A stretch of DNA of 12,664 bases from Dehalococcoidia bacterium (GTDB taxonomy: Bacteria > Chloroflexota > Dehalococcoidia > JACPQF01): NCBI GenBank assembly GCA_030650265.1, contig JAUSEJ010000994.1, positions 1-12,664 of the forward strand. The letters run 5' to 3'. The translations under genes were made by a program, and so were the position numbers. Shown here in pieces: positions 1-7,234 of this stretch; within the stretch, counting starts at the first letter, position 1, and the number at the start of each line of letters is the position of its first letter. The notes below the pieces were generated by a model that ran no database searches, had not been told where the DNA came from, and was given only the letters and a program-made list of their open reading frames with translations.

Positions 1-105
1 CTGCCCTATCAGACCTATATCAAGCAGGCTGTTTTTCGCCAGTCGTTGGCGGATCTCCAGGCCTCTGAAGCTGCGATTCCCGGGCGAAAACAGCGTCAAG
101 GATAG
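1..105 (+). CDS. CopG-type (ribbon-helix-helix) antitoxin, C-terminal fragment
   Basis: The gene enters from the left edge in frame 1 and stops at TAG 103-105, leaving 34 residues. They begin LPYQTYIKQAVFRQSLADLQ. This resembles the last helix of the CopG_antitoxin/BrnA family, where a G/P-Y-Q-T motif starts the second helix of the ribbon-helix-helix fold. It also aligns with the intact antitoxin at 7428-7736 (LGYQTLSRVWLRERLAEEL): YQT is shared, as are the hydrophobic spacing and the R-x-x-L-A-x-L pattern. Such proteins neutralise a BrnT-like RNase toxin and repress their own operon. The toxin, if present, would lie outside the window. The basic tail after residue 25 is not conserved. The call rests on a short stretch, so it is moderate. 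Confidence 0.5.
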   Translation: MPYQTYIKQAVFRQSLADLQASEAAIPGRKQRQG

Positions 106-265
106 CTTAGCTTGACCGTAGTAGAGCATTTTGCTCGACAACAGCAAGCAATCCATTGCTCAAACACCTTCTACCAGAAGTTCAAAGAACGCCTTAGGCT
201 GCAAGCCACAGGCTAATAACCCAAGCACTCTAAAGCGGGCTAAGGGGCGAGACAGTCAACTGATT

Positions 266-290
266 TGCTCTCCGCGCCCTCCGCGGTGAA
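266..290 (-). repeat. Short degenerate 9-bp purine-rich tandem repeat
   Basis: Read on the minus strand, this stretch holds CGCGGAGGG followed directly by CGCGGAGAG (8 of 9 bases identical). It lies just after the stop codon of the AOR gene. Related purine-rich units are at 3251-3274 and 5832-5853. The bases between the antitoxin stop (105) and this point show no gene and no hairpin followed by a T-run. Confidence 0.45.
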
Positions 291-296
291 TTCCCG

Positions 297-2063
297 CTAA
301 TCCCAGAGGTCTTCGGCCACGTCGTCGAGACCCTGGTCGAGAAGGGTCTGCTTCAAGGGCTTGAAGGTGGCTGGATCCCAGCCGTTTGCCGCCAGGTATT
401 TCGCCGTTCTGCCCTCCACGTCCACGGTCTTGCCGGCCAGCGGTCCCGCCTCCTGCGGCGGCCGGCCCAGACCCCGGTCGGGGAAGGTCCGGTCCTTGGG
501 GTTGATTCCCTCTCTCAAATTGAAGGCGTGTCTGAGGTTGTGAATACGCCCGTTTAGCCGCTTCAGATCCTCGGGGGAATACTCCCGGCCAGTGGCCAGG
601 GACAGGTAGCGGGACATGAAGGCGGCGTTGCCCACGAAGTTGCCGAACATACAAACGCCGGAAGAGTTAAGGACATGCATTTCCCCGAAGGCCTGGGTGT
701 GGCGAGCGGGAGTAGCATCGTAGTGGTAAACGGGGTAGAAGTGGGCGCCCAGCTTAGCGTCGTGCATCGGCAACTCCTGGCCGTCGATGTGAATGGCGAA
801 ATCGGCGGCGTTCTTGCCGATCTTCGCCGCGGCGATCTTGACGCCGTCGGCCAGGATATCACCGAATCCCTCGCGCTTTGCCAGCTTTTCCAGCATGGCG
901 TTCATCGCCCGGTGGTTGCCCCAGGTCAGTTCGATGCCGCCGGTATCCTGTTTGTTTATCAGGCCATTCTCGTAGCACTCCATGGCAAAGGCGATAGTGG
1001 CGCCCGCCGAAATGGTGTCGAGGCCGGCGCGGTTGCAGATATCGTTGGCCACAATCAGTGACTCTACGTTGTCGTTCAGGCACATCGGGCCGAAGGCGGC
1101 CATGGTCTCGTACTCCGGTTTATGGGCACCCGCCTCGAGCTGATAGTCCTTGTTGAGGGCAGCCATCACGCCACCACAAGCGACGGGACAGCGCCAACAA
1201 CCGTACTTCTTGGCTTCGTGGGCTACGACGTTCTCCCCGTTGAGGATCTCGATCGCCGAGGGGATATCGACGACACCAACACCACCCCAATTCTTAACCG
1301 GGGCGTCGCCGCTCCTCGTGTTGTCCCCCGTTCCGGCGCAGGTGCCAAATTTCTTGAAACGATCGGCAGTAGGACCTCCCAGAGCTTTGAGGGCCTCCTT
1401 GCGGAGGGCGGCGAAGCCAGCGGCGTCGTCTACCGGCACGGCCAGGTTGCCCTTGGCTACAACCGCTTTCAGCCTTTTCGCCCCCATTACGGCGCCGAGG
1501 CCAGAACGACCGGCGGCCCGACCCTTGTTGTTTATTACGCAGGATATATACGATAGCTTCTCACCCGAGGGGCCGATACAGGCGACCTGGACCTTCTTGC
1601 CGTTCTCCTCCCGCAAGATATCCTCGGTCTCGTTGCTGTCCTTGCCCCAAAGGTGACTCGCATCTTTGATGGAAGGCTTGCCAGCGTCGAGAAGCAGATA
1701 GACCGGCTTGGGCGAGACGCCGCTGATCAGAACCGCATCGAAGCCGGCGAACTTCAAGGCCGGGCCGAAATCGCCGCCCGAGTTGGCGTCACCCCAGCCC
1801 CCTGTGAGCGGGGATTTGGCGAAAACCGTGTAGCGGTTGCCGAACAAGGCGGGTGTGCCGGTCAAAGGCCCGGTGCCAAAACCGAGAATGTTGTCCGGCC
1901 CGAGGGGATCGGCGCCCGGTTGCATTCGACTATAGAGAAGGCGCGCCCCGATGCCATAGCCACCCATGTAGTCCCGGTACAGGCTCTCCTCCGGCTCCTC
2001 GATCTTCAACTCGCCCGTGGAAAGGTTAACGAATAGCATCTTTCCCATGTAACCACCAAGCAT
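297..2063 (-). CDS. aor: Aldehyde:ferredoxin oxidoreductase family protein (W/Mo-bis-pterin, [4Fe-4S])
   Basis: This enzyme family oxidises aldehydes to carboxylic acids, or runs in reverse, with ferredoxin as electron partner, using a tungsten or molybdenum bis-pterin and one [4Fe-4S] cluster. The protein is 588 residues, close to the usual ~600. The N-terminal GGYMGKMLFVNLSTG (3-17) and the GPLTGTPALFGNRY stretch (65-78) are family hallmarks, as is AGRSGLGAVMGAKRLKAV (184-201). Cluster cysteines are C289-x2-C292-x3-C296 plus C471, spaced as in characterised AORs. The start chosen is ATG 2063-2061, preceded by GAGGAGG (2079-2073) with 9 bases of spacing. An in-frame ATG at 2084 lies upstream of that site and is unlikely. 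No dedicated ferredoxin or pterin-cofactor gene is adjacent. Substrate and metal cannot be told from sequence; glyceraldehyde-3-phosphate or other AOR subfamilies are possible. Confidence 0.95.
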   Translation of the reverse strand: MLGGYMGKMLFVNLSTGELKIEEPEESLYRDYMGGYGIGARLLYSRMQPGADPLGPDNILGFGTGPLTGTPALFGNRYTVFAKSPLTGGWGDANSGGDFGPALKFAGFDAVLISGVSPKPVYLLLDAGKPSIKDASHLWGKDSNETEDILREENGKKVQVACIGPSGEKLSYISCVINNKGRAAGRSGLGAVMGAKRLKAVVAKGNLAVPVDDAAGFAALRKEALKALGGPTADRFKKFGTCAGTGDNTRSGDAPVKNWGGVGVVDIPSAIEILNGENVVAHEAKKYGCWRCPVACGGVMAALNKDYQLEAGAHKPEYETMAAFGPMCLNDNVESLIVANDICNRAGLDTISAGATIAFAMECYENGLINKQDTGGIELTWGNHRAMNAMLEKLAKREGFGDILADGVKIAAAKIGKNAADFAIHIDGQELPMHDAKLGAHFYPVYHYDATPARHTQAFGEMHVLNSSGVCMFGNFVGNAAFMSRYLSLATGREYSPEDLKRLNGRIHNLRHAFNLREGINPKDRTFPDRGLGRPPQEAGPLAGKTVDVEGRTAKYLAANGWDPATFKPLKQTLLDQGLDDVAEDLWD

Positions 2064-2072
2064 ATCATCATT

Positions 2073-2079
2073 CCTCCTC
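2073..2079 (-). promoter_or_regulatory. Ribosome binding site deciding the aor start
   Basis: GAGGAGG on the minus strand stands 9 bases before ATG 2063. It lies inside the longer reading frame that opens at ATG 2084, which argues for the shorter protein. Confidence 0.75.
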
Positions 2080-2084
2080 AGCAT

Positions 2085-2455
2085 TCAGCTTAGTTTACTT
2101 GCCAGTGAGCGCTTATCACGTTCGCCCGGACCTGATCTACAGTTTGTACTCCGGTGCGCCCCTGGTGATCTCTTGTTCAATCTGGGGCCAATTAGAATCG
2201 AGGGGCCTGCGTGGAGATTGGACTTTTCTGGGCCGCCCTACGCCACTCGAAGTCGCCCCTAGTAAGATGAACCCCCGCGACCGCTTCTAGAATCGAGAAG
2301 CTGATGGACTCTTACTTCTCTGCCGCCAGGAGAGAGCCAGATATTCCTTTTCGGTCAGCCGAGTCCGTCTTGCATAGGTCCCCATTCAGTAGGCCTCCCC
2401 AAGTTGTCCCCATGATATTACGGGAATACGGTGATGTCAATCTGCCAGAAGTCGA
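2085..2455. other. Intergenic stretch without a recognisable gene
   Basis: This 371-base gap between the aor upstream region and the vapC stop codon shows no convincing coding sequence. The longest open frame on the plus strand (2099-2290, 63 codons) has no family features and no good ribosome binding site. A 6-bp stem GCTTCT/AGAAGC (2283-2288 with 2296-2301, 7-base loop) lacks a T-run, so it is not a clear terminator. An imperfect GTGA-N7-TCAC palindrome sits at 2105-2119, about 40 bases upstream of the aor start. The aor promoter must lie here, but no good -35/-10 pair was found. Confidence 0.5.
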
Positions 2456-2872
2456 CTAGAAGTTGGGCAGCCTTACCATCGGCAGATCTACCAGGCGGTC
2501 AAATTCGGGGTCTTTGTGAACAAGTCTGGCGTCGAGCAAATAAGCCAGGGCGGCGATCCAGGCATCGGCAAGTGATAGCCGACCCTCGGCCTTGATCTCC
2601 GCCGCTTTCCCTCTCCAGGCCTGGTCCGATTCAATTATCTCCACAGGCAACAGCTCGATAGCGCCTATGGCCGCTATTGCTTCTTCGGGGCCCAATTGGC
2701 GGAGGAGATGGTAGTGCGTCTCCATCAAAGCGATAAAAGGAATGAGCACCTCGCTCTCGGAAGGCTCCCGCCTGGCTCTCTCGAGAATCCGCTGGACAGC
2801 ATCGGACCCTGGCTCGTCATTGGCGTAGGCAAAGATGGCAGAGGTGTCGAGAACGAAGCGTTCCAAAGTCAT
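2456..2872 (-). CDS. vapC: PIN-domain toxin, VapC type
   Basis: PIN-domain toxins are Mg-dependent RNases that cut tRNA or rRNA and stop translation until bound by the antitoxin. The protein is 138 residues, typical for the family. The acidic active-site set is visible: D9 in FVLDTSAIFAY, E51 in IALMETHYHL, D103 in LSLADAWIAALA and D121 in LVHKDPEFDRL. These four positions and their contexts match VapC proteins. The ATG overlaps the antitoxin stop codon (ATGA, 2872-2869), so the pair is translationally coupled and in the usual antitoxin-first order. All catalytic acids are intact, so the toxin is probably active. The target RNA cannot be predicted. Confidence 0.92.
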   Translation of the reverse strand: MTLERFVLDTSAIFAYANDEPGSDAVQRILERARREPSESEVLIPFIALMETHYHLLRQLGPEEAIAAIGAIELLPVEIIESDQAWRGKAAEIKAEGRLSLADAWIAALAYLLDARLVHKDPEFDRLVDLPMVRLPNF

Positions 2873-3138
2873 CTGGCTTCCAACGTGCCGCCTTCCTCTC
2901 GCTGTCGTTCTTTTCTCCGCTCCTCCAGAAGGCCGGCTGAACCGCTTGTTTTCCCCTTAAGCATGCCCCTAACAGCCTTCACCGGATCTTCGGCGGCGGG
3001 AGTGGCCATCAAGGCACCCTGACGAATGTTCCAGGCCAGTTTCGTCCCTGGCTTGATGCCGAGAGCCTGCCGCAACTCTCGGGGAATAGCCGTCTGACCT
3101 CTGATCGACACCTTGCTAATCAAGCTGCTGCGTCGCAT
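2869..3138 (-). CDS. vapB: AbrB/SpoVT-type antitoxin, VapB
   Basis: This 89-residue partner of the PIN toxin carries a swapped-hairpin AbrB DNA-binding domain at residues 8-45, with the signature VSIRGQTAIPRELRQALGIK (10-29). The charged C-terminal helix (about 52-89) is the part expected to bind and block VapC. Such antitoxins usually repress their own promoter as a complex with the toxin. The start chosen is ATG 3138-3136, preceded by GAGG (3147-3144) with 5 bases of spacing. A longer in-frame start at ATG 3216 is ruled out because it lies in the -35 box of the promoter and upstream of the expected transcription start. The stop codon overlaps the vapC start by four bases. Confidence 0.9.
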   Translation of the reverse strand: MRRSSLISKVSIRGQTAIPRELRQALGIKPGTKLAWNIRQGALMATPAAEDPVKAVRGMLKGKTSGSAGLLEERRKERQREEGGTLEAR

Positions 3139-3187
3139 AACAACCTCGCGATAATTTAAACGTAGATTGAACTGTAATTTTAGTAAG

Positions 3188-3216
3188 ATTATAGCGCGCC
3201 CTGCGGCCAGAGTCAA
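3188..3216 (-). promoter_or_regulatory. Sigma-70-type promoter of vapBC
   Basis: On the minus strand, TTGACT (3216-3211) and TATAAT (3193-3188) are separated by exactly 17 bases. The -10 is a perfect match and the -35 differs at one base. Transcription would start near 3181, leaving a leader of about 43 bases that is AT-rich (TAAAATTA and TAAATTA). The leader is a plausible binding site for the VapBC repressor, though no clean palindrome is seen there. Confidence 0.8.
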
Positions 3217-3250
3217 GAGAAGACTTTGGCGCTAACCCTATCTGTCGCCG

Positions 3251-3274
3251 GTGTTTCTTCGGCGCCTCTGCGGC
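3251..3274 (-). repeat. Short degenerate 8-bp purine-rich tandem repeat
   Basis: The minus strand reads CGCAGAGG then CGCCGAAG (6 of 8 bases identical), then AAACAC. It lies in the divergent region between vapB and the MFS gene, just upstream of the MFS extended -10 box. It resembles the units at 266-290 and 5832-5853. Confidence 0.4.
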
Positions 3275-3291
3275 CTGCACAGCCACAAATG

Positions 3292-3300
3292 TGATACAAT
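3292..3300 (+). promoter_or_regulatory. Possible extended -10 promoter of the MFS operon
   Basis: TGATACAAT gives an extended -10 (TGn plus TACAAT at 3295-3300). No good -35 box is found 16-18 bases upstream, as is common for extended -10 promoters. Transcription would start near 3307, about 26 bases before ATG 3333. This would exclude the in-frame GTG at 3291 as the translation start. Confidence 0.45.
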
Positions 3301-3332
3301 GCGTTCCAATACGCTTCGAGGAGACCGGAATC

Positions 3333-4511
3333 ATGCTTTGGGCAAGAATAAAGCTAGCAGGCCCCGTGCTTCCCATGTTTATAGTCGCCCACTTTACTCA
3401 CCACGTGGCTTCCGGCTCCCTCATTCCCCTTCTCCCCTGGTTGCGAGACGCCTTCCAGTTGGACTACACGCGCTCCGGTATGCTTCTTTCCTCATTTGCC
3501 TTGACCTACGGATTTGCCCAGTTGCCAATGGCCAGCCTTGCCGACCGCTGGAGCAAGACCACAATGATTGGAGTTGGACTGGTGGGGGTCTCTCTTTCGG
3601 CGATCGCCGCGAGCCTGTCACCAGGTTATTATTTCCTCCTCGCCACGCTGATTCTAATGGGGCTATTTGGTTCCACCTACCATGCCCCAACCTCCTCTTT
3701 CCTTTCCCAGTGGTTCTCGCAGGAGCAGCGAGGACGGGTCCTCGGCACGCATCTGGTAGGCGGGTCGACGAGTCTGCTCTTCACGCCGGTAGCCGCCGTT
3801 CTCATAGCCAGGTTCACCGGAGATTGGCGCTACTCCTTCATGGCGCTGGCTATTCCGGCCTTCTTTTCCGGTCTAACCCTTATTCTCGTCGGACGTGGCT
3901 ACGAGAAGACCAGTTTGGCGAAAGCTGCTAAAGGACCGAAAGAGCGGGTAAACCCCATCGAGATCGTCCGTCTGATCGGTGGTACGATGGCCATTGCCTT
4001 GTTCTCCCAGTTGGTTACGTCAGGGATCTACTCCTTTTTACCCCTTTTCTTGGTCGACAAGCATCAGGTGTCGAGGGAGATCGCGGGCATGATGGTCGGA
4101 CTAGTCTCTGGCGCGGGGATCATCGGCGGACCTCTGGGCGGCGCATTATCCGATCGCTTTGGCAGAAAGCCGGTGATAATGCTTTCTATCGTACTGGTCG
4201 GCCCGTTGGTGCTTCTCCTAACCGTCGTTCCTTTCGGCTGGCCAATGGTGGGCGTCATCCTTCTCTATGGCTTTTGCGGGAGCTTTCGAATGCCAACAAT
4301 CGAGTCTCTAATCGCCGATACTGTACCCTGGCATCGCCGCGCTACCGCGCTTGCCGTATACTTCTTCGTGAGTCAGGAAACCGCTGCTGTCTCAATGCCT
4401 GTAATAGGTTGGTTCATCGACGCACACGGGTTGACGAGCGTCTTTACCACCTTGGCACTGATCGCTTTATCCTCCTCCGTGCTTGTTCTATCGATCAGAA
4501 AGCGGATCTAG
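3333..4511 (+). CDS. Major facilitator superfamily transporter
   Basis: This is a 392-residue inner-membrane protein with the size and hydrophobic pattern of a 12-helix MFS permease. The MFS motif A occurs in both halves: SLADRWSK (68-75) between helices 2 and 3, and GGALSDRFGRKP (269-280) between helices 8 and 9. A charged central loop (about 187-212) separates the halves. The start chosen is ATG 3333, with GAGGAG (3318-3323) 9 bases upstream. A GTG at 3291 in the same frame sits in the putative promoter and would add 14 non-hydrophobic residues. The aminotransferase gene follows 97 bases later on the same strand, so the substrate may be a small organic or amino acid, but this is only contextual. 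Drug efflux is the other common role for this fold. Confidence 0.92.
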   Translation: MLWARIKLAGPVLPMFIVAHFTHHVASGSLIPLLPWLRDAFQLDYTRSGMLLSSFALTYGFAQLPMASLADRWSKTTMIGVGLVGVSLSAIAASLSPGYYFLLATLILMGLFGSTYHAPTSSFLSQWFSQEQRGRVLGTHLVGGSTSLLFTPVAAVLIARFTGDWRYSFMALAIPAFFSGLTLILVGRGYEKTSLAKAAKGPKERVNPIEIVRLIGGTMAIALFSQLVTSGIYSFLPLFLVDKHQVSREIAGMMVGLVSGAGIIGGPLGGALSDRFGRKPVIMLSIVLVGPLVLLLTVVPFGWPMVGVILLYGFCGSFRMPTIESLIADTVPWHRRATALAVYFFVSQETAAVSMPVIGWFIDAHGLTSVFTTLALIALSSSVLVLSIRKRI

Positions 4512-4608
4512 CTAGGGGAGGCACGTGCTGAGGACGCTCAGGCTGTTCAATCTGATAATTGCCCGTCAGGGGCATTGCCATTGAAATTCTGTGTGGAGGC
4601 TAGTTTAA

Positions 4609-5805
4609 ATGAACATTGACGCGTATCGCGATCTAAATCCGCCCGCCCGGGTGCTGCTCGGGCCGGGGCCAAGCAATGTTCACCCCCGCGTCCTCAGGGC
4701 CATGTCTATGCCGACCATTGGCCACCTCGATCCCGAGTTCCTCAAGGTGATGGACGATAGCATGGAACTCTTGCGATCACTGTTCAAGACGGCCAATTCC
4801 CTCACCATTCCCGTCTCCGGCACCGGCTCGGCCGGCATGGAGGCGGCTCTGGTCAACTTCGTGGAACCGGGTGACAAAGTAGTTATCGGCCACAATGGCC
4901 TCTTCGGCGAAAGGATGATCGACGTAGCCAGGCGATGCGGCGCCGACGTTGTGCCGGTGACGGCCGACTGGGGGCAAATAATCGAGCCTGACGCGATCAA
5001 AGCAGCCCTGAACGGCAATGCGAGGGTTAAGCTGGTCTGCCTGGTCCACGCCGAGACCTCGACGGGGGCCTGGCAGCCGCTGGAAGAGATCGGACGACTG
5101 GCAAGGGCGCACGACGCCTTGTTTCTCGTAGACACGGTCACGTCTCTTGCCGGCTGCGACGTTCAGGTCGACAACTGGGGCATCGATATCTGCTACAGTG
5201 GCACCCAGAAGTGCCTGAGTTGTCCCCCGGGTCTCGCCCCGTTGACCGTGGGAGAGAGGGCAATTCGGGCGCTCGAAGCAAGGAAGACGAAGGTCCAGAG
5301 CTGGTATCTCGATCTCTCGATGGTGCGTCAGTACTGGGGATCAGGCAGATTATATCATCATACGGCGCCCGTAAACATGATCTACGCCTTCCGCGAGTCC
5401 CTGCGGCTCATCCACGAGGAGGGCTTGGACAATCGTTTCGCCCGCCACCGGTTGTATGGCGACGCCCTCCAGGCCGGACTCAAGGCTATGGGGATGGAAC
5501 TATACGCTCAGGAGGGGCATCGGCTGCCTGTGCTGACCGCCGTTCGCATTCCCGAAGGGGTGGAGGACTTGAAGGTCCGGCAGACGTTGCTGAGCGAGTT
5601 CGGCATCGAAATTGGCGGCGGCCTCGGCCCTCTAAAGGGGAAGGCCTGGCGCATCGGTCTGATGGGCTACTCCAGCACCGAACCAAACCTGGTCCTGCTC
5701 CTGACGGCCCTCGAAGCCGTGTTACCCCGCTTCGGGTTCAAAGTCGAGGGAGGGTCAGGCCCGGCCGCCGCTGTAGATAGCATTCGGCAATCAGGCCCCG
5801 CATAG
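4609..5805 (+). CDS. Class V PLP aminotransferase, alanine/serine-glyoxylate type
   Basis: This PLP enzyme should move an amino group from alanine or serine to glyoxylate (or pyruvate), giving glycine. It is 398 residues, the usual length. Recognised features are LLGPGPSNVHPRVL (16-29), GHLDPEF (38-44), SGTGSAGMEAAL (70-81) near the PLP phosphate, D175 in VDTVTSL that pairs with the pyridine nitrogen, and K201 in SGTQKCLSCPPG as the Schiff-base lysine. YHHTAPV (249-255) and R348 in AWRIGLMG, the likely carboxylate-binding arginine, match the AGT1/serine-pyruvate branch. ATG 4609 is preceded by GGAGG (4595-4599) with 9 bases of spacing. The C-terminal ~20 residues are a Gly/Ala/Pro-rich tail. 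A catabolic, photorespiration-like or C1 (serine cycle) role is possible. The partner genes of a full serine cycle are not in the window. Confidence 0.93.
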   Translation: MNIDAYRDLNPPARVLLGPGPSNVHPRVLRAMSMPTIGHLDPEFLKVMDDSMELLRSLFKTANSLTIPVSGTGSAGMEAALVNFVEPGDKVVIGHNGLFGERMIDVARRCGADVVPVTADWGQIIEPDAIKAALNGNARVKLVCLVHAETSTGAWQPLEEIGRLARAHDALFLVDTVTSLAGCDVQVDNWGIDICYSGTQKCLSCPPGLAPLTVGERAIRALEARKTKVQSWYLDLSMVRQYWGSGRLYHHTAPVNMIYAFRESLRLIHEEGLDNRFARHRLYGDALQAGLKAMGMELYAQEGHRLPVLTAVRIPEGVEDLKVRQTLLSEFGIEIGGGLGPLKGKAWRIGLMGYSSTEPNLVLLLTALEAVLPRFGFKVEGGSGPAAAVDSIRQSGPA

Positions 5806-5831
5806 AAGGACGGCCAGATCGAGGGAAACGG

Positions 5832-5853
5832 AAACACAAAGACACGAGGGCAC
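5832..5853 (+). repeat. Degenerate 8-bp repeat carrying the M23 gene ribosome binding site
   Basis: Units CACAAAGA, CACGAGGG and CACTCATG run in tandem from 5835 into the start codon at 5856; all begin with CAC. The GAGGG at 5846-5850 lies 5 bases before ATG 5856 and serves as the Shine-Dalgarno sequence. The repeat class is the same loose purine-rich type as at 266-290 and 3251-3274. Confidence 0.5.
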
Positions 5854-5855
5854 TC

Positions 5856-7037
5856 ATGATTCATCTTGTGCGCTTGATTTTGGTCGCTTTGCCGATCGCT
5901 GTGGCCCTGTTCGTGGTCGTGGAACACTATCCGGAACCGAGGGACGCAATGCAGCGGGGTGCATCCTGGCTTTCGGATGAAACCGCGCCGGAGGTCGAGG
6001 CTGACTTACCGCCGGGATATGTCCGTGGCCTGATGCCGGTTCGCATCGCCCTCAAGGACGAGAGCGGCGCCAAAATCAAAAGCCTGACGGTCGACGGCAA
6101 TCCTTTTCCCGCGGCTGAGACGTTCGAGATCGACACTGCCCACCTGCCGGACGGAGGCCACACCCTCATGATCGAGGCGGTTGATCTGTCCCGGCAGGAG
6201 AACAGCTCTCAACGCTCCTTCTCCTTTCGCACTGATAACACGCCACCCAAGGTCACGGTGCAGATCGACCCGCCCAAGGTGGGACAGGGACATACGGTGT
6301 CCATCAGAATAAGCTCGAGTGAGCCGGTGACCCTAACCGGTACGCTGGAGGGACAAAGCCTGACGTTATCGCCGCTGGATGGGCGCTTCTGGACAGTAGC
6401 CGGCTTCGATGCGGACAGTAGGGTCGGGCCCCGTAGCCTCAATTTAGCCGCCGTCGACAAGGTTGGTCTCCAGATCACGGTACAGATACCCATAACGGTG
6501 ACGCGGGTCGATTATCCCACCGAGAGTCTGGAGATTCCGGAGGATCGATCGGACCTTCTCGACCCGGCCGTAGCTAACGCGGAGATAGCTTTTCTGGACA
6601 AGGTATACGCTGCGCTGACCGCCGAGAAGCTCTGGTCGGGGAGCTTCGCCATCCCGGCCCTGGCCGAAACGTCCTCGCCTTTCGCCATCAGCCGGTCTTA
6701 CAACGGCGGACCAATGGGAGGACATCACGGCGGGATGGACATCGCCGCCAACGAAGGGGTGCCCGTCGCGGCCTCGAATCGCGGTCGGGTCGCCGTCGCT
6801 GAGCCGCTGAAAGTACGGGGAAACGTGGTAATCCTCGATCACGGCATGGGGGTCTACAGCGCCTACTTCCATCTTTCCCAGATCAGGGTGCAGAAGGACC
6901 AGATGATCGAGAAGGGCCAGATCGTCGGCCTCGTCGGCAACACCGGCCTCTCTACCGGCGCCCACCTTCATTGGGAGATGCGGGTGACCGGCGCCGCGGT
7001 TGATCCTCTTGAGTGGACCGCGCGGACGATTCCGTAG
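5856..7037 (+). CDS. Membrane-anchored M23 (LytM/lysostaphin-type) metallopeptidase
   Basis: This is a 393-residue envelope protein. Residues 4-22 form one hydrophobic segment with no clear cleavage or lipobox site, so it is probably an N-terminal anchor exposing the rest outside. Residues ~48-220 look like two beta-rich Ig-like domains (VDGNPFPAAETFEID; DNTPPKVTVQIDPP). The peptidase domain spans ~272-388. Zinc ligands are H291 and D295 (HGGMD) and H372 of the HLH motif (370-372), with H339 (YFHL) as the other catalytic histidine. All are intact, so it should be an active endopeptidase cutting peptidoglycan cross-bridges, not a degenerate activator. It starts 50 bases after the aminotransferase gene and may be co-transcribed with it, although the functions look unrelated. 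Confidence 0.92.
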   Translation: MIHLVRLILVALPIAVALFVVVEHYPEPRDAMQRGASWLSDETAPEVEADLPPGYVRGLMPVRIALKDESGAKIKSLTVDGNPFPAAETFEIDTAHLPDGGHTLMIEAVDLSRQENSSQRSFSFRTDNTPPKVTVQIDPPKVGQGHTVSIRISSSEPVTLTGTLEGQSLTLSPLDGRFWTVAGFDADSRVGPRSLNLAAVDKVGLQITVQIPITVTRVDYPTESLEIPEDRSDLLDPAVANAEIAFLDKVYAALTAEKLWSGSFAIPALAETSSPFAISRSYNGGPMGGHHGGMDIAANEGVPVAASNRGRVAVAEPLKVRGNVVILDHGMGVYSAYFHLSQIRVQKDQMIEKGQIVGLVGNTGLSTGAHLHWEMRVTGAAVDPLEWTARTIP

Positions 7038-7203
7038 GACCAGCGGACCCCTGGCGCTGAAGCGAGCAGGCTTAGGAGGAACAGATACCTTACTCCTCGC
7101 CAACTCAGACTATTCGAGGATGCGGCGCGGACTGAACCGCCAGGTAGAGCGGGGACCTCACAAGCCAAAGATGAACAGGACGCATGAAGGACTCGAAGGG
7201 CTG
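7038..7203 (+). other. Intergenic stretch without a recognisable gene
   Basis: Downstream of the M23 stop codon the frames are short and show no family features. There is a purine-rich AGGAGG at 7075-7080 with no start codon at a useful distance. Small stems such as CAGCG/CGCTG just after the stop lack a T-run. It may be the decayed 5' part of the toxin gene whose tail is at 7235-7360. Confidence 0.4.
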
Positions 7204-7232
7204 TTGTATCGGATGCAAGAATCTGCTAGAAT
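7204..7232 (+). promoter_or_regulatory. Possible sigma-70-type promoter upstream of the CopG antitoxin region
   Basis: TTGTAT (7204-7209) and TAGAAT (7227-7232) are 17 bases apart, and a TG at 7224-7225 makes the -10 an extended type. Transcription would start near 7239 and read through the toxin remnant into the antitoxin gene. Confidence 0.5.
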
Positions 7233-7234
7233 AG

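Noticed and set aside
1122..1656. Long open frames on the plus strand opposite aor (e.g. 144 and 168 codons)
   Set aside because: They are antisense to a clear AOR gene, have compositions typical of shadow frames in GC-rich DNA, and show no family features.
2105..2119. GTGA-N7-TCAC palindrome as a CRP/FNR-type site upstream of aor
   Set aside because: CRP sites have a 6-base spacer and FNR sites a different half-site; only the outer four bases pair, so this may be chance.
3291..3332. GTG 3291 as the MFS start codon
   Set aside because: It lies in the putative -10 box and has no ribosome binding site, while ATG 3333 has GAGGAG at ideal spacing.
3251..3931. 226-codon plus-strand frame overlapping the MFS gene start
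   Set aside because: It is an out-of-frame shadow of the MFS gene with a low-complexity Arg/Pro/Ser-rich product.
4560..4574. TGCCC-N5-GGGCA stem between the MFS and aminotransferase genes as a terminator
   Set aside because: Only 5 base pairs and no following T-run; unlikely to end transcription.
6444..7103. 219-codon minus-strand frame opposite the M23 gene
   Set aside because: The M23 gene on the other strand has intact catalytic motifs; the antisense product is Arg/Gly/Pro-rich without recognisable domains.
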